Below, one piece after another: positions 12,723-20,441 of a stretch of DNA of 33,102 nt. Position 1 is the first letter of the stretch, and each line of letters begins with the position of its first letter. This stretch comes from a virus: positions 1 to 33,102 of the IMG/VR virus record IMGVR_UViG_3300031612_000035. One strand, given 5' to 3'. The notes under the pieces are model-generated. The model was not told the origin of the DNA, searched no databases, and worked only from the letters and a program-made list of their open reading frames with translations. A program made the position numbers and the translations under genes.

Positions 12723-13148
12723 ATGGCAACCATTGTAACACGATCTGGTAAGGGTTCGTCATTAACCCACAATGAAGTTGATGCCAACTTTAACAATTTA
12801 AATAATGATAAGTTAGAGCTTTCTGGCGGCGCAATGACAGGCGCTATTACAACTAACTCAACATTTGATAGTCGTAATGTTTCGACAGACGGTACTAAAC
12901 TAGATACTATTTCAACAAACGCAGACGTTACTGGATCGGCTAATGTAACCGCCGCTGGCGCTTTGATGGATAGCGAGATTACAAACCTTTCTCAAGTAAA
13001 AGCATTTAATCAGACAGATTACGCAACAGCCGCCCAAGGCACAAACGCAGATACGGCATATGGTTGGGGCGATCATGCCTTAGCGGGTTATACAACAGCA
13101 GCAGCCGCCGAAAGTAATGCTTTGGCCCTCGCAATTGCGTTAGGATAA
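12723..13148 (+). CDS. Tail fibre protein with repeat region
   Basis: This 141-aa protein opens with the tail-fibre start pattern TIVTRSGKGSSLTHNEVDANFNNLNNDK (3-30). Thr/Asn/Asp-rich repeats follow (about 40-100) with fibre-like TKLDTISTNADVTGS and YATAAQGTNADTAYGWGDHALAGY. The C-terminus is Ala-rich. It resembles N-terminal attachment and shaft segments of longer fibres but lacks a receptor-binding tip, so tip functions are probably supplied by the neighbouring proteins. AAGGTG precedes the ATG. Confidence 0.75.
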   Translation: MATIVTRSGKGSSLTHNEVDANFNNLNNDKLELSGGAMTGAITTNSTFDSRNVSTDGTKLDTISTNADVTGSANVTAAGALMDSEITNLSQVKAFNQTDYATAAQGTNADTAYGWGDHALAGYTTAAAAESNALALAIALG

Positions 13149-13151
13149 AAA

Positions 13152-13460
13152 ATGGCAAACACGTTCAAGAACTACACATCATCTTCCGTAGGAACGGGTG
13201 CAACAACGACTTACACAGTACCCGGTTCCACTACTTCGGTAATGATTGGTTGTAACTTAGCAAATAAAACTTCTTCTCAAATTAGGGTAGATGTTCAAAC
13301 AGCTGGCGTTTATCTTGTTAAGAACGTAGCAATCCCAACAGGTTCAGCTTTGTCCGTCCTAGATGGTAAGGTTATTTTGGAAGCAGCTGACACAGTTATT
13401 GTTACTTCGGATACTGCCTCTTCATGCGATGTTATTGTAAGCGTACTGGAGCAGACCTAA
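13152..13460 (+). CDS. Small beta-sandwich virion protein
   Basis: This 102-aa protein is predicted to be all beta strand (NYTSSSVGTGATTTYTVPGSTTSVMIGCNLANKTSS, then repeated V-x-V strands to VIVSVLEQT). It is a type I recall from tail and fibre regions of marine phages, without known function. The next gene starts inside its stop codon (TAATG at 13458-13462), so both are coupled. A fibre-associated or decoration role is likely from context. Confidence 0.7.
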   Translation: MANTFKNYTSSSVGTGATTTYTVPGSTTSVMIGCNLANKTSSQIRVDVQTAGVYLVKNVAIPTGSALSVLDGKVILEAADTVIVTSDTASSCDVIVSVLEQT

Positions 13461-14914
13461 TGAGTAAACAATCAGACTTAGTTGTCATTTCTCAAATTGG
13501 TGTACCTTCACCTTTTAACCCACAAACAACTGCCATAGGTCCGGGCGATGCGGTTACTACAACTTACGCTGTAACCGTTGCATCTTCTGGTGGGGCTAAT
13601 AGGTATTTTATTGACGGGGTAGCATACCCTAAATTAACATTATCTCGAACATACATCTACATCTTTGATCTGTCTAATAGCTCAAACACTGGACACCCAC
13701 TACGTTTTAAAGACGCTGCAGGTAGCTCGTACTCCACAGGGGTTGTGGTTACTGGAACTCCGGGGCAGGCAGGTGCTAAAGTTACACTCACTGTTGCAGC
13801 TAATGCTCCAGTGGCTTTGAGCTATTACTGTACCGTTCATGGGAATGCTATGGGTAATACGATAGCAGTGACTAATTCCGCATCTTTAAATGTAGGCGCA
13901 AATAACTACTTCGATAGTGAGAGCTTAACTGCTAATACTTCGGTTAATTTTACAAGTGTCCCAACAACAGCTAATTGGAGATACAGCTGTGTGACACCTA
14001 ACTTAGATGCTGGGAACGTGACTGCTTCTGTTTACACGAATGGGATTAGCGTTACAGCTAAGGCAACCGCCCCCGAAGAAGTGTTCTTCAAACCAGATGG
14101 CACTAAGATGTACATTGCGGATGATGCGGATGATAAGGTTTTTGAGTATAACCTAATTATAGCTTGGGACGTTACTAGTGCTGTTTTTAGCACCGCCTCG
14201 CCAAACTTTTCCGCTCAAGAGACTAGCGTAAGAGGTTTATTCTTCAAACCAGATGGACTAACGATGTACATCTCAGGTAACTACCTCTCAGGGAGAGTTC
14301 ACCAGTACACCTTAAGCACAGCTTGGGATGTCGCTTCAGCTACTTACACATCACGCTTTACGACAGGGAGTGAAGAAACACGGCCAGAGGGCCTGTTCTT
14401 CAAGCCTGATGGAACTAAGATGTATCTTATGGGGTCTGTCAGTGACAACGTATTAGAGTACAACTTAGGCACAGCTTGGAATGTTACCACAGCGGTCTAC
14501 TCGCAGGCGTTCTCTATATCTGCTCAAGAAGGTGGCCCACACAACGTATCCCTTAACACCACGGGTACTAAGATGTACGTGTTGGGCGACTCTGGTAAAG
14601 CTGTCTTTGAGTACACCCTAAGTACAGCTTGGAATGTTACTACAGCCACTTACGTACATAGCTTCTCTGTGGGTGGTCAAGAAAATTCCCCTTCAGGGAT
14701 GTTCATTAGGGCTGATGGTTGTAGGATGTTCGTTATAGGTAGTGCCAACGACACTGTATTTCAGTACGAAATAGGCGCTGCCACAACCGTAACTATGCCA
14801 GCAGAAGTTTCTGGCACACCTAGCTCTACATCACATAACGATAAAGTGACATACACTTTTGTAACAACAGACAGTGGATCAACAGTAGACTTAATAGCAG
14901 AGGAGATAATCTAA
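13460..14914 (+). CDS. Tail protein with cupredoxin-like domain and beta-propeller-like repeats
   Basis: This 484-aa protein is taken from the ATG at 13460. Residues about 33-137 form a cupredoxin-like domain with all four type-1 copper ligand positions: H79 in NTGHPLRF, then C124, H127 and M131 in YYCTVHGNAMGN. Residues about 205-437 hold five tandem repeats of roughly 50 aa (FFKPDGTKMYI..., VFEYNL.TAWDVT.A.Y), the last one shorter, as in YVTN/SMP-30-type beta-propellers. The C-terminal 40 residues are a separate strand-rich tail. In a fibre cluster, the propeller may bind host surface sugar or protein. Copper binding is suggested by residues only. The domain recurs in the 20442-22259 protein. 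Confidence 0.8.
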   Translation: MSKQSDLVVISQIGVPSPFNPQTTAIGPGDAVTTTYAVTVASSGGANRYFIDGVAYPKLTLSRTYIYIFDLSNSSNTGHPLRFKDAAGSSYSTGVVVTGTPGQAGAKVTLTVAANAPVALSYYCTVHGNAMGNTIAVTNSASLNVGANNYFDSESLTANTSVNFTSVPTTANWRYSCVTPNLDAGNVTASVYTNGISVTAKATAPEEVFFKPDGTKMYIADDADDKVFEYNLIIAWDVTSAVFSTASPNFSAQETSVRGLFFKPDGLTMYISGNYLSGRVHQYTLSTAWDVASATYTSRFTTGSEETRPEGLFFKPDGTKMYLMGSVSDNVLEYNLGTAWNVTTAVYSQAFSISAQEGGPHNVSLNTTGTKMYVLGDSGKAVFEYTLSTAWNVTTATYVHSFSVGGQENSPSGMFIRADGCRMFVIGSANDTVFQYEIGAATTVTMPAEVSGTPSSTSHNDKVTYTFVTTDSGSTVDLIAEEII

Positions 14915-16278
14915 TGGCTGGGTACACTGGACCAGTAAACGCTGGAATAACTGCTCAAGCTCAAAGCAAAGAAGTTTTCGCCGTAACTACAAGCACCACT
15001 GCATTTAGCTTTGCGCATGACCTTCTGTCACTCCAAGTGTTCCACAACGGCATCCGCCTAGTTCAAAATACTGACTACTCAGCAAATGGCGTTGTAGTCA
15101 CCCTTACTAATGCAGCAATAAACGGGGACCAAGTAGTATTAATAAGCAACCCTAGTTTTCAAGTGGCAGACGCTTACACTCGGACAGAGGCAGATGCTGC
15201 GTTTCTAAAACCCGCAAGCAGTCTTAACGCAGCCAAGCTGACAGGGGCTTTACCTGCAATCTCTGGTGCAAATCTTACAGGATTAGTTGCTACTTTTTCT
15301 GGGTTATCAGACACAACTGTCTCAACGTCTGACCCTGCTCTCAACACTAACCCCTCGTCTGGCGTGGGTCACATCTGGGCTAATAAGACTTCTGGTGAAA
15401 TGTATATCCTTAAAACCGCGACCGCTAATTCTAATGTCTGGGTTAACGTAGGTGATGGTAGTGGGGCTATTGAGCCTTTTGAAACCACAGGCGGAACTAA
15501 AACAACTTCTGGTTCTTATACTTATCATACTTTTACGTCTTCTGGAACCTTTGCAGTTGTCGGGCAAAATAGGTCAGCCGATTATCTTATTGTTGCTGGT
15601 GGCGGTGGCGGTGGCGGTAATGGCGGGGGCTATGGCTATTACGGAGGCGGCGGCGGCGCTGGTGGTCTTATACAAGCGTCTACAACAATAAGCACAGGGT
15701 CTTATGCTATAACCGTTGGGGCAGGTGGAGTAACACGAGGGGGTTATAATGGCGGGGGCGGCCTTGGAGTAAACTCTTCTTTTGCAAGTCTTACTGCTGC
15801 CGTAGGCGGCGGAGGGGGAGGATGTTCCTTAAATTCCCAAGCATACGATTTTGATGGTACTAGCGGCGGTTCTGGAGGCGGCGGCGGCGCTGGTGGCGAA
15901 GGAGCCAACGGAACATCAGGTCAAGGTAAAGCGGGTGGTGACAACCCAAATGGAGCTGCTGGCGGTGGTGGTGGCGGCGGTGCTGGAGCAGCTGCCTCAA
16001 ACGGTGGAACTTACGGTGGTGAGGCTGGTAATGGTTTGGACTACTCCGCATGGGCAACCGCAACGTCAACAGGAGACTCAGGGTACTACGCTGGTGGAGG
16101 CGCAGGCGGTCCCGGTGCATCACCCGGAGGCGATGGCGGCGGCGCAAGCTCAATTGCTAGTGGCATTGCTGCTAACGCACAGGTAAATACTGGCGGCGGC
16201 GGCGCAGGCAACAACACCAATGTCAGTGCTGGTTCTAATGGCGCCTCTGGTATCCTAATCATTCGCTATCTAACTTAA
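14914..16278 (+). CDS. Tail adhesin 1 with glycine-rich tip
   Basis: This 454-aa protein has an N-terminal module (about 1-85: AGYTGPVNAGITAQAQSKEVF, FHNGIRLVQNTDYS, a DQVVLISNPSFQV segment). A linker with YTRTEADAAFLKP and LTGALPAISGANLTGL follows, then a segment about 128-183 shared with the next two adhesins (FSGLSDTTVSTSDP...VGHIWANKTSGEMYI). The tip (about 222-454) is very Gly-rich and ends in ILIIRYLT, the glycine-rich domain known from phage receptor-binding adhesins, which can form packed polyglycine II helices. Gly-flanked loops would contact the receptor. The ATG overlaps the upstream stop (TAATG). Confidence 0.82.
   Translation: MAGYTGPVNAGITAQAQSKEVFAVTTSTTAFSFAHDLLSLQVFHNGIRLVQNTDYSANGVVVTLTNAAINGDQVVLISNPSFQVADAYTRTEADAAFLKPASSLNAAKLTGALPAISGANLTGLVATFSGLSDTTVSTSDPALNTNPSSGVGHIWANKTSGEMYILKTATANSNVWVNVGDGSGAIEPFETTGGTKTTSGSYTYHTFTSSGTFAVVGQNRSADYLIVAGGGGGGGNGGGYGYYGGGGGAGGLIQASTTISTGSYAITVGAGGVTRGGYNGGGGLGVNSSFASLTAAVGGGGGGCSLNSQAYDFDGTSGGSGGGGGAGGEGANGTSGQGKAGGDNPNGAAGGGGGGGAGAAASNGGTYGGEAGNGLDYSAWATATSTGDSGYYAGGGAGGPGASPGGDGGGASSIASGIAANAQVNTGGGGAGNNTNVSAGSNGASGILIIRYLT
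15352..15396 (+). repeat. 45-nt direct repeat, copy 1 (shared adhesin segment)
   Basis: This 45-nt stretch encodes the SSGVGHIWANKTSG part of adhesin 1 and is identical to 16735-16779 in adhesin 2. A second identical 29-nt block lies just upstream (15308-15336 and 16691-16719). The third adhesin has the same protein segment (starting near 18060) but a diverged DNA sequence. This is a likely site for homologous exchange of the variable tips. Confidence 0.9.
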
Positions 16279-16292
16279 TAGGAGAATAAAGC

Positions 16293-16643
16293 ATGGCGCA
16301 TTACGCAAAAGTAAATAACGGCTTGGTAGAGCAAGTAATTGTGGCGGAGGCTGATTTCTTTGATACATTCGTGGACAGCAGCGCAGGTCAATGGATACAA
16401 ACATCCTACAACACCTACGGCGGTGTTCATGCAAACGGAGAAACACCTCTTCGCAAGAATTATGCTGGCATTGGCTCAACATACGATGCTGAACGGGATG
16501 CTTTCTATGCACCACAGCCATACCCAAGCTGGACGTTGAATAACGGTAGCTGCATCTGGGAAGCCCCAACTGCGTACCCCGATGACGGTAAGGTTTACAC
16601 TTGGAACGAGGGTACTACATCATGGGACGTAGTAGATGACTAA
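16293..16643 (+). CDS. Conserved marine-phage tail-region protein
   Basis: This 116-aa protein (MAHYAKVNNGLVEQVIVAE..., QWIQTSYNTYGGVHANG, LRKNYAGIGSTYD, DAFYAPQPYPSWTLN, a DDGKVYTWNEGTTSWDVVD end) is a type I recognise as frequent in cyanophage and pelagiphage genomes, always near fibre genes. The Trp/Tyr-rich, beta-strand pattern suggests a small structural or chaperone-like fibre component. Function is unproven. The ribosome binding site is GGAG/AATAAAGC before the ATG, and it overlaps the next adhesin by 8 bp. Confidence 0.78.
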   Translation: MAHYAKVNNGLVEQVIVAEADFFDTFVDSSAGQWIQTSYNTYGGVHANGETPLRKNYAGIGSTYDAERDAFYAPQPYPSWTLNNGSCIWEAPTAYPDDGKVYTWNEGTTSWDVVDD

Positions 16644-17673
16644 GGCAAGAGACAACGCCAATGGAGGCGCAAGTGAGTTCTCTGAACTGACAGACACAAC
16701 TGTCTCAACGTCTGACCCTCTAGGAAACAGCAATCCCTCGTCTGGCGTGGGTCACATCTGGGCTAATAAGACTTCTGGTAACGTGTATGTTTTAACGAAT
16801 GCCACGGCAGGTTCTAATGTTTGGACTAACGTAGGCGATGGGTCTGGCACCAAGCCCGGTCAAATGGAAGCCACTGGAGGTGCAGTTACTACTGTTGGAG
16901 ACTTTAAAGTACATACGTTTAACTCCTCTGGGACTTTTACTGTACTTAATGTAGGGGCTATCGGGACTGTTGAGGTTTTGTTAATTGCAGGCGGCGGCGG
17001 GACGGGCGCCACATCCTCGGGGGACGGCGGGGCAGGCGGCGGCGGTGCAGGCGGTTTATTGTATTATGGCGCAGAAACTCCCAAAACCCCTAATGGAGCT
17101 AGTGTTTCTGTAAGTGAAACGTCTTATAGCATTGTTATTGGCGCTGGCGGCGGTTCTAGCTCGGCCTTGGGCGCACCCGGAGCAAATTCAACAGGCTTTA
17201 GTTTAACATCTAGTGGCGGTGGACGAGGCGGGTCATATCCGGGGACATATGACAATGCCTACAGTTCTCTTTCGGGCGGCTCTGGCGGCGGTGTTTACAC
17301 TGGAACAACAGGCTCTGTTTCTGGGCAAGGTAATGACGGCGGCGCTAGCGGTGGATCGGCTAATTTTCAAGGTGGTGGTGGCGGTGGCGCAGGAGCTGTT
17401 GGGCAAGTTGGCGGTTCGGGTTCAAATGGTGGCGCTGGTGGCGCTGGTCTAGCCTACGTTATCTCAGGTAGTTCTGTAACTAGAGCTGGTGGTGGCGGTG
17501 GATACGGCAGAAACAATTCTGCTGGTGCTGGTGGCGCTGGTGGTGGCGGTGGTGCCGTTAATTATGGTACTGGTGCTGCAGGTGGTGCAAACACGGGCGG
17601 TGGCGCTGGTGCTGGTAATTCAACAGGTGGATCAGGTGTTTGTATTATTAGATACCGATTCCAAGCAGCATAG
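16636..17673 (+). CDS. Tail adhesin 2 with glycine-rich tip
   Basis: This 345-aa protein lacks the N-terminal module of adhesins 1 and 3 and begins almost directly with the shared segment (about 14-70: FSELTDTTVSTSDP, GHIWANKTSGNVYVL). A GGAVTTVGDFKVHTF linker leads to a Gly-rich tip (about 117-330) ending in GVCIIRYRF. It overlaps the upstream gene by 8 bp. The missing N-terminal domain means it either attaches differently or arose by partial duplication; the 45- and 29-nt identical stretches shared with adhesin 1 support recent exchange or duplication. Confidence 0.8.
   Translation: MTKARDNANGGASEFSELTDTTVSTSDPLGNSNPSSGVGHIWANKTSGNVYVLTNATAGSNVWTNVGDGSGTKPGQMEATGGAVTTVGDFKVHTFNSSGTFTVLNVGAIGTVEVLLIAGGGGTGATSSGDGGAGGGGAGGLLYYGAETPKTPNGASVSVSETSYSIVIGAGGGSSSALGAPGANSTGFSLTSSGGGRGGSYPGTYDNAYSSLSGGSGGGVYTGTTGSVSGQGNDGGASGGSANFQGGGGGGAGAVGQVGGSGSNGGAGGAGLAYVISGSSVTRAGGGGGYGRNNSAGAGGAGGGGGAVNYGTGAAGGANTGGGAGAGNSTGGSGVCIIRYRFQAA
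16735..16779 (+). repeat. 45-nt direct repeat, copy 2 (shared adhesin segment)
   Basis: Identical to 15352-15396, in the same reading frame of a different adhesin gene. Neighbouring bases differ except for the 29-nt upstream block, so the identity is local and not simply a recent duplication of the whole gene. Confidence 0.9.
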
Positions 17674-17682
17674 GAGGACATC

Positions 17683-19005
17683 ATGTCCGGATACATAGGC
17701 ACAGTACCAGTACCACAGGCCACCCAAACCCGGGAGGCTTTTACAGCAACGGCGAACCAAACTTCTTTTGCTACAATAGGCTACGAACCGGGTTTTCTTG
17801 ACGTTTTCTTAAATGGCGTCAAGCTAGCCGCCGCAGACTACACGGCAACGAACGCGACGAATGTTGTGCTGGCTACGGGCGCAGCAGTTAATGATATCTT
17901 AGAAATTGTTGCATATAAGACTTTTAATGTAACTAATACGCTAGCACCTAACGGAAGCGCCGCCAATCTGACTAACCTACCAGCAGCACAGCTGACAGGG
18001 GCTTTGCCTGCTATTAGTGGTGCAGCTTTAACTGGTTTAGTTGCTACTTTTTCGGGGTTATCAGACACAACGGTAGCAACATCAAATCCAGCTGCCAACA
18101 CTAACCCTACATCTGGGTTGGGTCACATCTGGGTTAATAAGACCTCTGGTCAAATGTATGTTTGTACTAATGCTACCGCTGGTTCTAACGTGTGGAGCAA
18201 CATAGGTGTAGTTGCAGCGGGTCTTGTTGCAGCCACAGGTGGAACAGTGACCACAGATGGTGATTACAAAGTACACACATTTACCTCAAACGGCACGTTT
18301 AACATTACAGCAGCGGGTTCAGTTGATTACTTGTTCGTTGGTGGAGGAGGTGGCGGGGGCGCAGCAACTGGGACTTATGATGGTTGTGGTGGGGGTGGCG
18401 CAGGTGGGTTTAGACCTTCTCAGTTCACTGTAGCTTCTCCAGTTGCCTGTACAGTCACAATTGGCGCAGGAGGTGGCTCGGCTAATAATGGCGAGGCAAC
18501 TGGCTTACAAACCCCTACTGGTCTTTTGATTACAACCTTAGGGGGCGGCGCTGGGTCTAAACAAGGTGCTCAAGGTGGTTTTGGTGGTTCTGGCGGAGGC
18601 ACTGGTGGCAATAATGGCCAAGGTGGTACCGCAGAAGTATTTATGGGGAATAAGGGTGGAGGACAAACTAGTAACGGTTCTTCGGGAGGAGGCGGCGCTG
18701 GTGCAGTGGGCCAAGACCAACCCTTAGCAGATACAGGTGGTGCGGGTGGCAACGGTTTAGCTAATTCCATAACAGGAGCATCTGTTACCTACGCTGGTGG
18801 CGGCGGTGGCGGTGGTTATCACGACAGGCGGGCAAACGGTCGTGGACTAGGTGGGTCTGGCGGCGGTGGCGCAGGTGGCAACCTTGGCGCAGTACAGGGT
18901 GTTAATGCGACTGGAATTGGGTCTGGCGGTGGCGGTGCTTTTGGCAATAATAGCGGTGGCACTGGGTCAGCTGGTATTGCAATATTCCGCTACAAATTTC
19001 AATAA
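17683..19005 (+). CDS. Tail adhesin 3 with glycine-rich tip
   Basis: This 440-aa protein has an N-terminal module very common in marine phage fibres (SGYIGTVPVPQATQTREAF, then LDVFLNGVKLAAADYTA, about 1-85). It then has LPAAQLTGALPAISGAALTGL and the shared segment (about 127-185: FSGLSDTTVATSNP, GHIWVNKTSGQMYV). The Gly-rich tip (about 223-430) contains loops such as PSQFTVASPVACTV and TLGGGAGSKQGAQ and ends in GIAIFRYKF. GGAGG lies six bases upstream of the ATG. Same architecture as adhesin 1 but a different tip, so the phage carries three alternative or combined receptor-binding tips. Confidence 0.82.
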   Translation: MSGYIGTVPVPQATQTREAFTATANQTSFATIGYEPGFLDVFLNGVKLAAADYTATNATNVVLATGAAVNDILEIVAYKTFNVTNTLAPNGSAANLTNLPAAQLTGALPAISGAALTGLVATFSGLSDTTVATSNPAANTNPTSGLGHIWVNKTSGQMYVCTNATAGSNVWSNIGVVAAGLVAATGGTVTTDGDYKVHTFTSNGTFNITAAGSVDYLFVGGGGGGGAATGTYDGCGGGGAGGFRPSQFTVASPVACTVTIGAGGGSANNGEATGLQTPTGLLITTLGGGAGSKQGAQGGFGGSGGGTGGNNGQGGTAEVFMGNKGGGQTSNGSSGGGGAGAVGQDQPLADTGGAGGNGLANSITGASVTYAGGGGGGGYHDRRANGRGLGGSGGGGAGGNLGAVQGVNATGIGSGGGGAFGNNSGGTGSAGIAIFRYKFQ

Positions 19006-19016
19006 GGGAATAAAAC

Positions 19017-19247
19017 ATGGCGAATAAAGATGAAACCTCATACGCAAGCTATCTGGCTGCACTACCCGCTTTTAATGCTGATAAAGCCCGAAGTGAGCGT
19101 AACTCCCTTTTAGCAAAAACAGATTGGACTTCTGCAAGTGACCTCACAATGTCATCTGATATGACAGCATACCGTCAGGCTCTTAGGGATGTTCCACAGC
19201 AGGCTGGATTTCCTAACACTATTACTTGGCCTGCAACACCGGAGTAG
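19017..19247 (+). CDS. Tail assembly chaperone-like protein (Phage_tail_APC-like)
   Basis: This 76-aa protein matches the short C-terminal module seen in many phages: ARSERNSLLAKTDWT (about 24-38), then MTAYRQALRDVPQQAGFPNTITWPATPE (49-76). In other phages it is fused to or placed next to a tail fibre and is described as a tail assembly chaperone. Here it follows the three adhesins, as expected for a fibre-assembly helper. The start has AAGGGAATAAAAC before the ATG. Confidence 0.75.
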   Translation: MANKDETSYASYLAALPAFNADKARSERNSLLAKTDWTSASDLTMSSDMTAYRQALRDVPQQAGFPNTITWPATPE

Positions 19248-19250
19248 ATC

Positions 19251-19718
19251 ATGCCTCAATCCTACTACGTTGACCCAGACTATTGGATATCTGGATATGC
19301 TCAAGGTGACATATTTGACGATAGCGCATTAATTACAGCGCAACTATCTGTAACCGCAGGGGCTGTGCTTCTTTCGAGTGCATCTAGTTCTATAACCTCT
19401 GCGCTAACTGTTAGTGCGTTAGCTTCAAGTGTTAAGAATATTGCTGCTTCTATTATTGCAACCTTTAATATTTCAGCAGTTGTTCCAGCCATTAAAGAAA
19501 CTTCTGCTCAGATTTTATCAGCGCTATCAGTTTCTGCTCTTTTGATACGACTGCAACATACTAGTGCATCTTTTGCATTTTCTGCTATAGTGACTGCAAA
19601 TGCAAGATTTTTGTGGGAACCAGAACCCATCGCAACAGATATTTGGACTGAACAGGGCGATGCAAGCTCAACGTGGACTAACGATGGTAAAGCGACAACG
19701 ATATGGACGGATGAATAA
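19251..19718 (+). CDS. Repetitive fibre-like protein
   Basis: This 155-aa protein starts with PQSYYVDPDYWISGYAQGD. It then has four loose hydrophobic repeats of about 25-30 aa, each with a small-residue stretch and L-x-V-S-A (about 24-120), and ends in two short WT repeats (DIWTEQGDASSTWTNDGKATTIWTDE region split across 130-155). The C-terminal repeat is a type common in marine phage tail genes. The repeats suggest a shaft or coiled-rod element. TAA overlaps the next ATG region directly (no gap). Confidence 0.68.
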   Translation: MPQSYYVDPDYWISGYAQGDIFDDSALITAQLSVTAGAVLLSSASSSITSALTVSALASSVKNIAASIIATFNISAVVPAIKETSAQILSALSVSALLIRLQHTSASFAFSAIVTANARFLWEPEPIATDIWTEQGDASSTWTNDGKATTIWTDE

Positions 19719-20432
19719 ATGGCAAATACAACAAATCAAGGCTGGGCTAAACCTACAGTTGGCGGCTCGGAAGACACATGGGGAACAACTTGGAATACTG
19801 CATTAGATGCAATTGATACTTTAGTTGGACCAGTTACGGCGGCAGAAATTGCTAAATTAGATGGTCTTACATCGTCTACGGTAGAGTTAAACAAACTTAC
19901 TGGCGCTACTTCGTCAACGGCAGAATTGAATTTTGTAACAGGTGTTACCAGCAACATTCAAACTCAATTAAATACAATACAAGTCATTCCAGCTGGCGTT
20001 ATTATGTTATGGTCTGGCGCTGCAAACGCCATTCCTACTGGATATGTGATTTGTGACGGAAGCAATAGTACGCCTAATCTTCGCAATAATTTTGTAATTG
20101 GTGCAGGGGATACTTACGCAGTTGGCGCATCTGGTGGTTCTGCTGATGCTATTATACCCGCTCACACCCACGCACTTACTGGTGCGACTACAGATACGCA
20201 TAACCTCTCAGGCTCTCTTATGGCTTCAAAGCCTCCAGCAGCCACAGGTGCGTTCTCTGTTGTAGGTGGGCAAGGTGGGGGTGCAGATGGTGGGCAATCT
20301 ACCGCTAGCCTATACACCCTGTCTGACTCACATAATCACGCACTTAGCGGTTCAACTGATAGCACGGGCGCTAGTGCCACTGACGCTAATTTGCCGCCAT
20401 ACTATGCTCTTTGCTATATTATGAAAACGTAA
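19719..20432 (+). CDS. Tail collar / short tail fibre-like protein
   Basis: This 237-aa protein begins with TTNQGWAKPTVGGSEDTWGTTWNTALDAID (about 4-33), a common marine fibre start. Short repeats follow (EIAKLDGLTSST, ELNKLTGATSST, ELNFVTGVTSN, about 43-80), and then a collar domain: IPAGVIMLWSGA, IPTGYVICDGS, PNLRNNFVIGAG (90-130). Metal-site-like H149/H151 and H205/H207 (HTH and HNH) lie in the C-terminal part, ending with LPPYYALCYIMK. T4 short tail fibres use similar HxH pairs to bind metal. It is probably a trimeric fibre or collar component. No overlap with neighbouring genes. Confidence 0.85.
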   Translation: MANTTNQGWAKPTVGGSEDTWGTTWNTALDAIDTLVGPVTAAEIAKLDGLTSSTVELNKLTGATSSTAELNFVTGVTSNIQTQLNTIQVIPAGVIMLWSGAANAIPTGYVICDGSNSTPNLRNNFVIGAGDTYAVGASGGSADAIIPAHTHALTGATTDTHNLSGSLMASKPPAATGAFSVVGGQGGGADGGQSTASLYTLSDSHNHALSGSTDSTGASATDANLPPYYALCYIMKT

Positions 20433-20441
20433 GGAGCCAAA

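Noticed and set aside
15600-18990. Dense GGC/GGT runs that look like repeats or a possible CRISPR/microsatellite array
   Set aside because: They are in-frame codons of the Gly-rich adhesin tips, without regular repeat-spacer structure; the antisense open frames there are by-products of Gly codons.
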